64,000 nt of DNA from an uncultured Psychrobacter sp. (GTDB lineage: Bacteria; Pseudomonadota; Gammaproteobacteria; Pseudomonadales; Moraxellaceae), in assembly GCF_947488565.1 (NCBI RefSeq), contig NZ_CANKZC010000001.1, forward strand, positions 806,001 through 870,000, given 5' to 3'. Shown here piece by piece: positions 27,812-37,474 of this stretch (positions are counted from its first letter, which is position 1; each line of letters opens with the position of its first letter). The notes below the pieces were generated by a model. The model did not search any database. It saw only the letters and a list, made by a program, of their open reading frames with translations, and was not told the DNA's origin. The position numbers and the translations under genes were made by a program.

Positions 27812-28906
27812 ATGAAAATTAAAACATTAGCTGAAATTCTAGCTGAATCGCAGGCCGATTCAGTTAGTACACCTGCCTCAAAGTCAAAAACAGCCACTCA
27901 AAAATATCTGTCTAAAAATCCTGCCAAAAATAAAAGCGCTATCGTCAAGTCCAAATTTGCAAAATTCGGTCCTGAGCCTTCTTTATCAGTCAATGAGACG
28001 TTTGATGGTTTTAATGAATCTGACAACAAACCCTTACCCTCCTCTCATGGCCATACTGCTAAAACCAAATCCAAAAAGCGTAAGAAGCGTTTTCATCCAG
28101 CGGCTAATTTTGAACCTAATACAGTACCTACCTATCAGCCGCCTAAAGCGCAAAGTATTAAAGAGATACTGGCAGAGGTTAAAAGTGATGTTCATGAAAC
28201 CAATATAGACGATAAGTCTGACATAGAAGCCAAGTCAGCTGTAAATTACAGTAGTGACGATACAATTAATCATAATGACGAAGACAGCGAAGTAGATAGT
28301 CAAACGGATAACTTACCATCTGCGTTAAAAGCCTACTTACGCACGCCTGAGCAGCGACAAGCAGATATCGATGCCATCAAAGCTGAGAGCCGCTTACGTT
28401 GGTTAGCATTTTACTATTTGTCGCGCCGTGAGCATGGCAAAGCTGAATTAAGACAAAAGCTGCTCGATAAAGAGCAGGATCCTGACAAAATCGATGCGCT
28501 GCTTGATGAGTTTGAGGAAAAAGGCTATCAAAGTGATTATCGTACGACCTTAATGCTGATTCGAGAAGGCATTCGTAAAGGTCGTGGACGCGGACGTATC
28601 AAGCAAGAGTTTTATCGCAAAAAAGTTGAGATGCCAAGCAATATAGATGAGCTTATTGATATGGCAAATACAGAGTCCGATGAATTTAGAGACTTTGTTG
28701 ATGATAGTGCAGAGAGCTTGGTTGAAGGCGTCGACTGGCTAAAGCTTGCGGTAGAGGTACGTACTAAAAAATATGGAAACGATATCCCTACTGAACAAAA
28801 AGACAAGGCGCGCCAGCTGCGGTTTTTGCAGTATCGAGGGTTTAAAACTGATGTATGCTTTGCTGCGCTCAACTATACATCAGAAACACTAGATGAACGC
28901 TTTTAA
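27812..28906 (+). CDS. recX: RecX-family protein with long N-terminal extension
   Basis: Modulates RecA filaments by capping or destabilising them. Only the C-terminal half (about residues 195-364) is RecX-like: three-helix repeats with RLRWLAFYYLSRREHGKAEL, LLDEFEEKGYQSDYR and the final LRFLQYRGFKTDVCFAAL. The first 190 residues are polar, Lys/Asn/Asp-rich and probably disordered, with a basic patch KTKSKKRKKRF near 84-93. A short motif occurs twice in it: KTLAEILAES (4-13) and SIKEILAEVK (115-124). Usual RecX is about 150-170 residues, so this is twice the norm. It is close behind recA; no Shine-Dalgarno sequence is seen. Confidence 0.9.
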   Translation: MKIKTLAEILAESQADSVSTPASKSKTATQKYLSKNPAKNKSAIVKSKFAKFGPEPSLSVNETFDGFNESDNKPLPSSHGHTAKTKSKKRKKRFHPAANFEPNTVPTYQPPKAQSIKEILAEVKSDVHETNIDDKSDIEAKSAVNYSSDDTINHNDEDSEVDSQTDNLPSALKAYLRTPEQRQADIDAIKAESRLRWLAFYYLSRREHGKAELRQKLLDKEQDPDKIDALLDEFEEKGYQSDYRTTLMLIREGIRKGRGRGRIKQEFYRKKVEMPSNIDELIDMANTESDEFRDFVDDSAESLVEGVDWLKLAVEVRTKKYGNDIPTEQKDKARQLRFLQYRGFKTDVCFAALNYTSETLDERF

Positions 28907-28956
28907 CTGGCTTTTGTAGTCAACTTATTACTTATTGTTTGAAACAAAAACGGTCA

Positions 28957-28991
28957 AAAAAAAGAGCACATTATTAAATGTACTCTTTTTT
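28957..28991. terminator. Bidirectional terminator between recX and the DUF937 gene
   Basis: AAAAAGAGCACA / TGTACTCTTTTT stem (one mismatch) with A-run and T-run on the two sides. It is placed between convergent genes, so it can serve both. Confidence 0.75.
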
Positions 28992-29031
28992 AGACTAAAA
29001 CATGTGGGACTGAAACTGAGAGGTTTCTTTC

Positions 29032-29748
29032 CTATTTCAACATACCAAGACGACTAGATAACTGACTGACGATCTGATCGATTTCTTGATTGGCCTCTGA
29101 CTCATTGTCTAGGTTACCGTGCGGAGTTAGCTGATTAAACACTTCTGGTAATAATTCAGCCAACCCTTGACGTACTTCTACATCATTAGCACCAGTATGC
29201 GCAGCAACCTGCTGGATTTCGCTCTCGTCAAACAAGCGACTAACATCATTGGGGTCTAAATTGTCATTGAGCTCATGATTGCTCATCCAAGAGCGCGCTT
29301 GCTTGTCATAGCCCATACCAGTAACTTTAGACAATGCACCACTAAGGCCACCGTTACGTTGTATCCAACTAAGCACCATAGGCATAAGAGCGGCGACTAA
29401 CATGCCTTTACCACCAAAGCCACCTCTCGTACGCTGGCCGCCCAATACACCACCTAGGATATCGCCCAGCCCACCTGCACCAGAAGTGATACCGCCGCGC
29501 TGACCACCACCAGTCAAGCCGCCTAAGATATCATCCAAACCCAAACCATTATCTGACTGACGGTCATATTGTTGCGGATTATACTCACGTGTTTGGTTAC
29601 GACTACCTGTTAATACGCCACCCAAAATATCGCCAAGACCGCCTGTACGACGCGGATTAATGTTTTGATTGACCGGATTACGTTTAGAATCTTCTGGATC
29701 CATTGCACTGCGAGCAACTTGTGTAATTAAATTTCCTAATAAACTCAT
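29032..29748 (-). CDS. DUF937 (YidB-like) protein
   Basis: A 238-residue protein starting MSLLGNLITQVARSAM, like YidB/DUF937 proteins. A Gly-rich motif recurs: GGLGDILGGVLTG (about residue 35), LGLDDILGGLTGG (about 70) and GGLGDILGGVLGG (about 92). The C-terminal half has WIQRNGGLSGALSKV, the WMSNHELNDNLDP region and QVAAHTGANDVEVRQGLAELLPEVFNQLTPHG, the family signature of YidB homologues. No signal peptide. Its function is unknown. AGGGA lies seven bases before the ATG. Confidence 0.88.
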   Translation of the reverse strand: MSLLGNLITQVARSAMDPEDSKRNPVNQNINPRRTGGLGDILGGVLTGSRNQTREYNPQQYDRQSDNGLGLDDILGGLTGGGQRGGITSGAGGLGDILGGVLGGQRTRGGFGGKGMLVAALMPMVLSWIQRNGGLSGALSKVTGMGYDKQARSWMSNHELNDNLDPNDVSRLFDESEIQQVAAHTGANDVEVRQGLAELLPEVFNQLTPHGNLDNESEANQEIDQIVSQLSSRLGMLK

Positions 29749-29965
29749 AATGTTTCCCTCTCCTTATTTTAATCATATTGTTATGCATGACATCATAGCT
29801 ATTTATAGTATGGATAGTCTTGTTAGACAATATAACAAACCGTGTTAACCATCGGCATAGGTATTTTGTTATCACACGTAGTGCTTCGTAAGGTTGCCAC
29901 CCAACGACCAATAAGAAGAGTCTTTATAAAATTATATAGCAATATAGGTTTTTTGAACCTTAACC

Positions 29966-30439
29966 TTAATCGTGCTTCTTATTTACTATAGTGGCTAAGA
30001 TATTTAATTGTTGCCAATGATCAAGGCTGACTTGATCACGATAGATAGTAATGGTCAAAGAGCGCATAAAAGGTTCAGTAGTAACAAATTGGAAATTTAA
30101 TAGCCATTGATAACGATGAACATTGTTGAGATCAGCTCGCCATAATTCATCGCCGCGACCAGTACGCATAAGCAACTGCCACTCTTTATTTAGATGATTG
30201 TGTAAGGGAGGCTGACTTAAATGTAGTAGTATTGGCCTTGATAAAGCCAAATAACTTATCACTGCTGCACTCACTATCAAAATTAAAGCGTACTGCCACC
30301 ATGACAGCTTGGCAAGCCAAGATAATAAAACGATCGAGATTGACAATCCTGTATACATTAACGTGCGAAGTCGACTGCCATATTTAATAGCAGTATCGAT
30401 ACGTAGAGTAGGCAACTGAACCGCAGTAGAATCATACAT
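29966..30439 (-). CDS. YgfX (CptA)-like membrane protein
   Basis: A 157-residue protein with two adjacent membrane segments (about residues 29-46 and 48-66) and a cytoplasmic C-terminal domain of alternating hydrophobic strands (WQLLMRTGRGDELWRADL; FQFVTTEPFMRSLTITIYRD). This architecture, and its place 17 bases downstream of sdhE, match the YgfX/CptA partner of SdhE/CptB in gamma-proteobacteria. The sequence itself is divergent, so the call relies on synteny and topology. No strong ribosome-binding site; translation may be coupled to sdhE. Confidence 0.6.
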   Translation of the reverse strand: MYDSTAVQLPTLRIDTAIKYGSRLRTLMYTGLSISIVLLSWLAKLSWWQYALILIVSAAVISYLALSRPILLHLSQPPLHNHLNKEWQLLMRTGRGDELWRADLNNVHRYQWLLNFQFVTTEPFMRSLTITIYRDQVSLDHWQQLNILATIVNKKHD

Positions 30440-30456
30440 CGGTTAAAACCAGTCCG

Positions 30457-30738
30457 TTATGACAAATCTTTCCCATGACGCCACGTTTTAATTTTTTTGA
30501 CCAGCGTCCATATTGCCTCATCATCTGGGCGCGCCTGATTGGTAAAATAATCTAATAGATCAGGATCTTCATAAGTAAGCATATTTGCAAAAGCTGCTTG
30601 TTCAGCAGGATCTGCTGTCAAGTAAAGCTCTTTAACATACGGATCGATATAAAAATCCAACTCTTTTAAGCCGCGGCGTGCTTGATAAATAATCCGGCGC
30701 TGTTCGTTGGTAGGCTCTGGCTGGCTTTTGACTGTCAT
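30457..30738 (-). CDS. sdhE: SdhE, FAD assembly factor for succinate dehydrogenase
   Basis: A 93-residue member of the YgfY/SdhE family that promotes covalent FAD attachment to SdhA. It has the invariant RGxxE motif as RRGLKELD, near residue 22, and the helical core LTYEDPDLLDYFTNQ. In E. coli the same gene has also been described as antitoxin CptB. It is followed closely by the ygfX-like gene. GAGAT lies eight bases upstream of the ATG. Confidence 0.9.
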   Translation of the reverse strand: MTVKSQPEPTNEQRRIIYQARRGLKELDFYIDPYVKELYLTADPAEQAAFANMLTYEDPDLLDYFTNQARPDDEAIWTLVKKIKTWRHGKDLS

Positions 30739-30806
30739 AATTTTGATCTCATTGAAGATAAGTCTAAATAAAAATACGTTACGGCATTATAGAATAGTCA
30801 TTGTCG

Positions 30807-31712
30807 TTATTGGACTCTATTTTGCTCGTAAGCAGATAACTGATTCCATAATGCCACCGCTTGCTGCATCATAGGGACATTATGCGTACGAATAATACAA
30901 GCACCTTGTTGCAGCGCAAACAAACCAGCTGCAACTCCTATTGTATCGCGATCAGGGGCTTTAATTGTCGCAAGCTGATCAAGGCCACTGTTAGCCAATA
31001 CTTCAGCTAAAAAGCGCTTACGCGACACGCCAAACATCAGCGGTAATCCAAGCGCTTTTAATCTATCAAGTTGGGTCAATAGTGCACGATGATGTTCATA
31101 GTTTTTAGCAAATCCAAAGCCAGGATCTATGATTATCTTATCACGCTCAACGCCGAGAGCTATTACCTCATCGATACGAGTCGTTAACTCAGCACTCACT
31201 TCACTGACTATATCATCATAATGCGCCAAACTACTCATCGTTGTTGGCTCACCACGCATGTGCATAAGCATTACAGGAACATCAAGTTTGGCTGCCATTG
31301 CAATTGCACCTTCGCGTTTTAAAGCACGTACGTCGTTCCAAATATCTGCGCCTGCTTCAACAGCGGCTTGTATAACTATAGGATTACTGGTATCAATAGA
31401 TAGCCAGGCTTCCTCGCCAAGTTGTTGCCTTATTGCCTCAACGACTGGAACCACACGCTCTACTTCTTCAGTAGTCGCCACAGAGTCGGCATTTGGACGA
31501 GTAGATTCGCCTCCTATGTCAATGATGGTTGCTCCTGATTCAAGCATATACTGACAATGTTCAACTGCTTTATCAATAGCATTAAACTGGCCACCGTCCG
31601 AAAACGAATCCGGCGTCACATTTAAAATACCCATGATATGGGGCTGAGATAAATCTAGCTTTTTCGTAGGACCATATAGCGTATAAGCTGGTAAAGGGTC
31701 GAATAATGACAT
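30807..31712 (-). CDS. folP: Dihydropteroate synthase
   Basis: Joins 6-hydroxymethyl-7,8-dihydropterin diphosphate to p-aminobenzoate in folate synthesis; target of sulfonamides. The 301-residue sequence has MGILNVTPDSFSDGG (pterin diphosphate binding), IIDIGGESTRPNA, IIDPGFGFAKNYEHH and MFGVSRKRFL. The C-terminal RTHNVPMMQQAVALW contains the phosphate-binding Arg-His pair. It follows ftsH, as in enterobacteria, after a gap that contains the ftsH terminator, so it may also have its own promoter. Confidence 0.97.
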   Translation of the reverse strand: MSLFDPLPAYTLYGPTKKLDLSQPHIMGILNVTPDSFSDGGQFNAIDKAVEHCQYMLESGATIIDIGGESTRPNADSVATTEEVERVVPVVEAIRQQLGEEAWLSIDTSNPIVIQAAVEAGADIWNDVRALKREGAIAMAAKLDVPVMLMHMRGEPTTMSSLAHYDDIVSEVSAELTTRIDEVIALGVERDKIIIDPGFGFAKNYEHHRALLTQLDRLKALGLPLMFGVSRKRFLAEVLANSGLDQLATIKAPDRDTIGVAAGLFALQQGACIIRTHNVPMMQQAVALWNQLSAYEQNRVQ

Positions 31713-31874
31713 AACTCATCCATCAATGATTATATTTTATAAATAATATATTCTGTCATATAAAAGATCATAATTATATCTAATAGTAGAACTAACACAC
31801 AGTCTAACCGGATGTCTGTCACTTATAACACTAATGATTAGTATTGCTAGTCGCTACCAAAAATCTTAAACCAT

Positions 31875-31907
31875 TAAAAAAGCCCTTTATGAAAAGGGCT
31901 TTTTTAT
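31875..31907 (-). terminator. Terminator after ftsH
   Basis: AAAAAAGCCCTTT / AAAGGGCTTTTTT stem with a four-base loop. It ends in T-runs on both strands and lies 25 bases beyond the ftsH stop. Confidence 0.85.
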
Positions 31908-31931
31908 AATAACTCTAGGTTCGATTTTGAC

Positions 31932-33824
31932 TTACATTGCTGGTAATGGGGGCGGTGTTAAACCGGTTGGTTTAACGTTACCTTTACCCAAATTGACCCC
32001 ATGCTGATAAACCTTAGGTGGACGTGGTTCTTCACCTGCTAGAATATCTTGCAACTGGTCACGGTCAATCGTTTCCCATTTCATTAATGCATCGACCATT
32101 GCATGCATTTTATCTTGGTTGCCTTCAATCAGCTCACGAGCAATGTCATACTGCTCCTCTAACATACGGCGCACTTCTTCATCTACTTTTTGCTGTGTGG
32201 CTTCTGAGATAGTACGATTGCTAGAACCAAAATAGCCTTGTGAACTATCGTCATCCTCATACACCATAATACCAAGTGCATCGGACATGCCATACTTAGT
32301 GACCATAGCACGAGCCATTTTTGTGGCACGTTCAAAGTCGTTAGAAGCACCTGTTGACATCTGGTTAATAAACACTTCTTCTGCAATACGCCCACCAAAC
32401 AAAATAGCAATGTCGCTGAGCATTTTTGACTTATACATACTGGTCTGATCATGCTCAGGCAGTTGCCATGTTACGCCAAGTGCAAATCCACGCGGCATAA
32501 TTGTTACCTTATGGACAGGATCAGTACCCGGTAATAGTTCAGCAACCAAAGCATGGCCTGATTCGTGATAAGCAGTTGCACGGCGCTCTTCTTCACGTAT
32601 CACCATAGATTTTCGTTCAGGACCCATGTATAGCTTATCTTTAGCATCTTCAAAGTCGTTCATGTCGACGCTGGTTTTATTACGACGAGCTGCAAACAAT
32701 GCGGCTTCATTCACAAGGTTAGCCAGTTGTGCACCGCTAAATCCAGGTGTACCACGAGCAAGAGCATTTGCATCGACAGCGACTGTATTGGGCAGTTTCT
32801 TTAAATGCACTTTCAATATCTGCTCGCGACCTTTGATATCTGGCAACCCTACTTGTACTTGACGGTCAAAACGACCCGGACGCAATAGCGCTTTGTCGAG
32901 TACATCTGCACGGTTAGTCGCTGCAATGACGATAACGCCTTCGTTACCTTCAAAACCATCCATCTCAACCAACAACTGGTTAAGCGTTTGCTCACGCTCA
33001 TCATTACCGCCACCCATACCAGAGCCACGATGACGACCAACAGCATCAATCTCATCAATAAAGATAATACATGGCGCACTCTTCTTCGCTTGCTCAAACA
33101 TATCACGAACACGAGACGCACCAACACCGACGAACATTTCTACAAAATCAGAACCTGAGATTGAGAAGAAAGGCACTTTAGCTTCACCAGCAATGGCTCT
33201 TGCCAATAGTGTCTTACCTGTACCAGGTGGCCCTACCATCAAGATACCACGTGGAATGGTTGCGCCAAGCTTAGTGAACTTATCAGGATCACGTAAGAAA
33301 TCGACGACTTCAACGACTTCTTCTTTAGCCTCTTCACAACCAGCAACGTCTTCAAAATTGACGTTAATTTGGTCTTCAGTCAGCATCTTAGCTTTAGACT
33401 TACCAAAGCTCATCGGGCCGCCACCTTTACCACCAGCGCCGCCCTGCATGTTGCGCATAAAGAACAGAAATAAACCAATAATCAATAAGATTGGGAAACT
33501 GGCTATTAGCAATTGCATCAGCACGCTTTGACGTTTAGGCGCAGTCCCTTGGACTTCGACTTGGTTTTCACGTAATAGAGGCATCAACTGCTCATCAGTC
33601 ACAGCTGGCCTAATGGTCTCAAAAGATGAACCATTTTTCTTTTCGCCGATGATTTGCTCGCCGTCGATCTCAACACTGGCTACTTGGTTTTCGGACACTG
33701 CGGTCACAAACTCAGAGTAGTTAAGGTTATCCGGCTCAGATGATTGATCAAAGCCGCTAAACACCAGTACCAAAACGCCGATTACCACCAGCCACAATAA
33801 GGTATTTTTTACCATGTCGCTCAC
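31932..33824 (-). CDS. ftsH: ATP-dependent zinc metalloprotease FtsH
   Basis: Hexameric inner-membrane AAA+ protease that degrades unassembled membrane proteins and regulators such as LpxC in E. coli; lpxC is also in this window. The 630 residues cover TM1 (about 8-24), a periplasmic domain, TM2 (about 104-122), Walker [13 protein letters not shown] near 200, Walker [13 protein letters not shown], the second region of homology with RPGRFDRQV, and the zinc site HESGH near 420. The frame opens with GTG at 33824, well spaced from GGGA; an ATG three codons later is the alternative. Upstream of it is rlmE, and folP is downstream. Confidence 0.98.
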   Translation of the reverse strand: MSDMVKNTLLWLVVIGVLVLVFSGFDQSSEPDNLNYSEFVTAVSENQVASVEIDGEQIIGEKKNGSSFETIRPAVTDEQLMPLLRENQVEVQGTAPKRQSVLMQLLIASFPILLIIGLFLFFMRNMQGGAGGKGGGPMSFGKSKAKMLTEDQINVNFEDVAGCEEAKEEVVEVVDFLRDPDKFTKLGATIPRGILMVGPPGTGKTLLARAIAGEAKVPFFSISGSDFVEMFVGVGASRVRDMFEQAKKSAPCIIFIDEIDAVGRHRGSGMGGGNDEREQTLNQLLVEMDGFEGNEGVIVIAATNRADVLDKALLRPGRFDRQVQVGLPDIKGREQILKVHLKKLPNTVAVDANALARGTPGFSGAQLANLVNEAALFAARRNKTSVDMNDFEDAKDKLYMGPERKSMVIREEERRATAYHESGHALVAELLPGTDPVHKVTIMPRGFALGVTWQLPEHDQTSMYKSKMLSDIAILFGGRIAEEVFINQMSTGASNDFERATKMARAMVTKYGMSDALGIMVYEDDDSSQGYFGSSNRTISEATQQKVDEEVRRMLEEQYDIARELIEGNQDKMHAMVDALMKWETIDRDQLQDILAGEEPRPPKVYQHGVNLGKGNVKPTGLTPPPLPAM

Positions 33825-34094
33825 TAGTTATTCCCATCCCTTACTTATTGGTGTGTTTACTAGACACGTAACGCCTATATAAAAATGTAATATAAATTCA
33901 TCATACATTATCAGACGACTTTGCTTGAAACAAAACAAAGTTAATATATCATGATATGTGGTTTTAACCTGCATAATTCAAGCAAAAGCTGCGTTTATTC
34001 AGTTAGCAATTGTAGCGGTTTTACACGTAATATGACGTACTTTATAAAATCAATCATAAACTATTTATTATATACAACCTATTGAAATAACAAG

Positions 34095-34727
34095 TTATTT
34101 TATTGCTATCCAAAACATCTCTTTAGACCGTGGTCTTGATGCTGCAGGTTTGATACTACGAATCTTACTAAATTTGGACTGCATCTGCTTGCGTAATTCC
34201 TGTGACCCTTCGCCCTGAAACACTTTCATAATAAGCGCGCCACCTTTAGGTAAGGTCTCCAAAGCAAAGTCCACTGCAAGCTCGCATAAATATATCATTC
34301 GCGGTTGATCGACCGCACTGTTTCCGGCTGTATTAGGCGCCATATCAGACAATACCACATTTACTTGTCTGTCACCGACCTCAGTCATAATTTTGTCGAA
34401 AACATCTGCTTCTCTAAAGTCCCCTTGAATAAAGGTTACATCTGCTAGAGCGTCCATAGGCAAAATATCAGAGGCGATCAATGTACCGCTTTCACCGACC
34501 AGTTGACTGGCGACTTGTGACCAACTACCAGGTGCACTACCCAAATCTACTACTGTCATTCCAGACGATATTAATTTAGCCTTTTCGTTGATCTCAAGTA
34601 GCTTGTATGCAGCACGCGCACGATAGCCATCTTTTTGCGCTCTTTTTACATAATGATCATCAATATGTTCTTTCATCCAAGCACGGCTACTTTTTGATAA
34701 ACCTTTATTTTCAATGCGCGTGGCCAA
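34095..34727 (-). CDS. rlmE: 23S rRNA (uridine-2'-O)-methyltransferase RlmE
   Basis: Methylates the ribose of U2552 in the 23S rRNA A-loop. 210 residues with VDLGSAPGSWSQVA (SAM motif), FIQGDFRE, VLSDMAPNTAG (catalytic Asp) and ALIMKVFQGEG (catalytic Lys), followed by KPAASRPRSKEMFWIA; the K-D-K-E tetrad is complete. The start appears to be TTG at 34727: it has a good AGGAG box eight bases upstream and gives the family length, whereas the first ATG is 13 codons in. Divergent from yhbY as in E. coli. Confidence 0.96.
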   Translation of the reverse strand: MATRIENKGLSKSSRAWMKEHIDDHYVKRAQKDGYRARAAYKLLEINEKAKLISSGMTVVDLGSAPGSWSQVASQLVGESGTLIASDILPMDALADVTFIQGDFREADVFDKIMTEVGDRQVNVVLSDMAPNTAGNSAVDQPRMIYLCELAVDFALETLPKGGALIMKVFQGEGSQELRKQMQSKFSKIRSIKPAASRPRSKEMFWIAIK

Positions 34728-35187
34728 AATACCTGCTCCTATTACTTTATGGTGTCATGTAATTTACGATGTCATAATTTTTAACAGACGACTGACTAAA
34801 CTTTTATTAATTAAAGATGGTCGCATTTTTTATTCAGTATCGGCTATATTATGCTGATAAACCCATTCGATAATACCCATTAGAAATAATCTTATTTTTA
34901 TAAATAAATTTAAAGGCATTATTAACGATTTAGCAGCTTTATGATCCAGCAGCGTTTATAATGCAACGAGTTATTCAGTTTAACATTTTCATCACGTAAA
35001 ATCGTGCAAAATGGTACTGATATCATGCAAGATAGTCATAGATTATTTATAATGAATATTAACTTTTTTAATAACATGGTTTTAGTCATGTCGTTTAGAT
35101 AACATTGCTTCTTATTTATTATGACTTATTATGGCAATTCAACCATTTTAGAACTGTTTTTTATTTTTACTAAAATTTAGGAATACT
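34728..35187. other. Divergent spacer between rlmE and yhbY
   Basis: 460 very AT-rich bases that must contain promoters for both directions. I see no clear paired hexamers, no hairpin with T-run, and no reading frame. GTTTATAATGC near 34953 is a possible plus-strand -10. Confidence 0.4.
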
Positions 35188-35499
35188 ATGCAACTTGATA
35201 ACGCTACGATTAAACGCTTAAAAGGTATTGGTCATGAGCTCAAACCCATTGTCATGATCGGTAATAATGGCATTACTCCTGCTATCACCGAAGAGATTGA
35301 GCGCGCTTTGACTGATCATGAACTTATTAAAGTAAAATTACCAGCTGGCAGTAAGCATGACCGTGACGTAGTCGCCACTGAGCTTGCAACCGCAGCCAAA
35401 GCCAATGTGATTCATACTATTGGACGTATGGCGTTATTGCTACGTCAGAATCCAAATGCTAATCCTAAGTTATCAAACTTAGCACGTCATGCTCAATAA
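35188..35499 (+). CDS. yhbY: YhbY, CRS1-YhbY (CRM) domain RNA-binding protein
   Basis: A 103-residue CRM-domain protein associated with pre-50S ribosomal particles. The family pattern is clear: LKGIGHELKPIVMIGNNGITPAITEEIERAL, then ELIKVKLPAG and a C-terminal IGRMALLLRQN strand. AGGA precedes the ATG by six bases. Its head-to-head position with rlmE is conserved in gamma-proteobacteria and links both to large-subunit biogenesis. Confidence 0.95.
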   Translation: MQLDNATIKRLKGIGHELKPIVMIGNNGITPAITEEIERALTDHELIKVKLPAGSKHDRDVVATELATAAKANVIHTIGRMALLLRQNPNANPKLSNLARHAQ

Positions 35500-35643
35500 T
35501 CAGTATCTATGAAGCGTATAAAATAGATTGAAAGAACAGCCAAAACTATAGAAGCTGCGTTGCATCATCGCTCGTGGCTTTTATTTTATTCCTCATTTTA
35601 TCAAATCTACATTGACGATCTTTTCTATGATGAATCAAGTACT

Positions 35644-36405
35644 ATGAGCCAGCTATTTACCTTACGATTGGCAACCGACACCTTATCGGCTGATGCAGAG
35701 CAAATCGGTGTAGCGATTGAAGAGCTACAAAAAATACGCATTAACGTAGAAGCCTCGATTGTGCTGTCAACACGCCAACTTTGGTTGAGCTACCAAATAC
35801 AGCTACCATCCGTTAGGCTAGCTGCGCAGCTAGATTGGACAGCATGGCAACAATCAAAAGTCCGTTTTACCGACTATTTATGGGAGCGTACTTGTCTTGA
35901 ATGTTTTGTCAGTAGTGAAGTTTTTGATGCAACAGCTAGCTATATAGAAATCAATGTTAATCCAAACGGGCAATATGCTCTTTACAAATTTGATGAATAT
36001 CGTACACCATCGACACTGCCTCCAGTACCATTGATGCAAGCAAACTGTACTACAAAAGCGAACATCACTTGGGCTAAGAGCGCCTCAAACCAGCAAGCAG
36101 AACCAATAAACCGTCTAAAACCACACCCCACACTGGCAAACCACTTTGTGGATTCAACCATCACCAAATTTACTCCGTACTATCAATATCGACGCTGCTT
36201 TGGATTGTCTTTAGAACAGCTCTCACTCAATGCTCATAACCATAACTCATCCGGTGATATCGGCATAAAGCTATTACATCCATGCGTCATTCTACAGTTT
36301 GGTAAAACAAATCTGTACTTTGCCCCAGCTCATGCTACTCCGTCTGACTTTCATCAACACTACTATTGGACAGCACTGGATTTGCAAGCTGCACCAACGA
36401 AATAG
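35644..36405 (+). CDS. DOMON-like domain protein
   Basis: A 253-residue soluble protein with a beta-rich DOMON-like pattern. Seen: LSYQIQLPSVRLAAQLDWTAW, RFTDYLWERTCLECFV (the family's typical DxLWxxTCxEcF segment), SYIEINVNPNGQYALYKFDEYR and a final YYWTALDL. No signal peptide from the preferred ATG at 35644; the frame opens 28 codons earlier with TTG and a hydrophobic run that could be mistaken for one. Function unknown; related domains bind haem or sugars, which cannot be inferred here. Confidence 0.75.
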   Translation: MSQLFTLRLATDTLSADAEQIGVAIEELQKIRINVEASIVLSTRQLWLSYQIQLPSVRLAAQLDWTAWQQSKVRFTDYLWERTCLECFVSSEVFDATASYIEINVNPNGQYALYKFDEYRTPSTLPPVPLMQANCTTKANITWAKSASNQQAEPINRLKPHPTLANHFVDSTITKFTPYYQYRRCFGLSLEQLSLNAHNHNSSGDIGIKLLHPCVILQFGKTNLYFAPAHATPSDFHQHYYWTALDLQAAPTK

Positions 36406-36458
36406 CTTTTATAACGTCAAGCAACGTTTAATGACTGGTTGGTCTTTTGAATAGCCCA

Positions 36459-36483
36459 TAGCAGATAGCAGATAGCAGATAGC
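36459..36483. repeat. Heptanucleotide tandem repeat
   Basis: TAGCAGA repeated three times plus TAGC, 54 bases after the DOMON-like gene. Intergenic and just ahead of a terminator hairpin, so unlikely to switch a gene. Confidence 0.8.
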
Positions 36484-36509
36484 TTTGATAGTTGAACGAT
36501 GATAAAAAC

Positions 36510-36550
36510 AAAAAAAACTCAGTAATGTCATAAAGAGCATTACTGAGTTA
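36510..36550 (-). terminator. Terminator after the CHAP gene
   Basis: ACTCAGTAATG / CATTACTGAGT perfect stem with a ten-base loop. On the minus strand an eight-base T-run follows. It lies 45 bases beyond the stop of the CHAP-domain gene. Confidence 0.85.
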
Positions 36551-36594
36551 GGAGAAAACGTTAAAATAATAAGTTTAAGCAATTTACTTATATT

Positions 36595-37323
36595 TTATTT
36601 ATCAGCCATGGCTAGGTAGATACCACGATCTGAGGCATCGTCGACATATTGCGAATCACGCCATGTGGTATAACTATGTACACCGCTATATGGGCTAATA
36701 CTGTTCTGGCGGAAGTCAGACACCCAACCTGAACCATCAAAAATCTGTATATGACCATGTGGGCGTTTTGAGCTACGGTCATAGACTATGACATCTCCAA
36801 CTTGAGGCGTCATGTCATTGCTGATTTTAGTAAAACCAGCATTGGCAAGTGTACCACGAGAGGCGTACTGATAAGCTGAAGGATTTGGAGTGAACTCATA
36901 ACCAGCTGATTGCAAAGCCTTACGCACGTAGCGGGCACAATAACCAGAGCTTCTAGAAAGAGCAACTCTTGACGCACGAGCAGCTGCAATAGCAGGGGCA
37001 GAGTTACTATCTGGTATTCTGCTGCTTGCTTGCTGCTGACGCTCATAAGATAAGCGGCTGGTTAATGAGGCTAATTTATACTCTTTTTGTTTGGCATGAG
37101 CGCTTAAGTTGTCAATAGCTTGGCTAATTTCATCATTGCTAAAAACATGCGCGCCACTATTAGTGCTATATATATTACGACTAGAACCGTAGTTCTGAGA
37201 CACTGAAATATTTGTGATGGTATGACTCAAGGTATTATTTGGCTGAAAGGTGGTTTCGGCAGCACCACTCGTTTGTGCTAAACCCATTCCCAATACTGAC
37301 AAAATTAATAAAGCTTGTTTCAT
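36595..37323 (-). CDS. Secreted CHAP-domain putative peptidoglycan amidase/peptidase
   Basis: A 242-residue protein from ATG 37323. It has a signal peptide (MKQALLILSVLGMGLAQTSG, cleavage near AAE). A helical, Gln/Ser-rich region (about 50-120) follows, then a C-terminal CHAP domain. The catalytic Cys is in SGYCARYVRKAL and the His in RPHGHIQIFDG, with GDVIVYDRSS before it and GWVSDFRQNS after. CHAP domains cut peptidoglycan peptides. The frame opens 16 codons upstream at 37371; the 37323 start is chosen for the signal peptide. Divergent from dciA. Confidence 0.85.
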   Translation of the reverse strand: MKQALLILSVLGMGLAQTSGAAETTFQPNNTLSHTITNISVSQNYGSSRNIYSTNSGAHVFSNDEISQAIDNLSAHAKQKEYKLASLTSRLSYERQQQASSRIPDSNSAPAIAAARASRVALSRSSGYCARYVRKALQSAGYEFTPNPSAYQYASRGTLANAGFTKISNDMTPQVGDVIVYDRSSKRPHGHIQIFDGSGWVSDFRQNSISPYSGVHSYTTWRDSQYVDDASDRGIYLAMADK

Positions 37324-37474
37324 AAATTTACTACCTATTGTTAATACAAGATTGCTTGTCATCCATGACAAGACATTAATTAATTTAGAAGACGTATCAC
37401 TAAGTAACCGTGATAAAATTCAACATACTCAATTTATTTATCGACCTTTATCACCCAATGGATGAGTAAATATA

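Noticed and set aside
30457..30738. A functional toxin-antitoxin module (CptB/CptA)
   Set aside because: The first gene is better explained as the FAD assembly factor SdhE, and there is no independent evidence for toxicity of the partner.
36459..36483. Heptanucleotide repeat as a phase-variation switch
   Set aside because: It lies in the intergenic space after one gene and before a terminator, so slippage would not change a reading frame or obvious promoter spacing.
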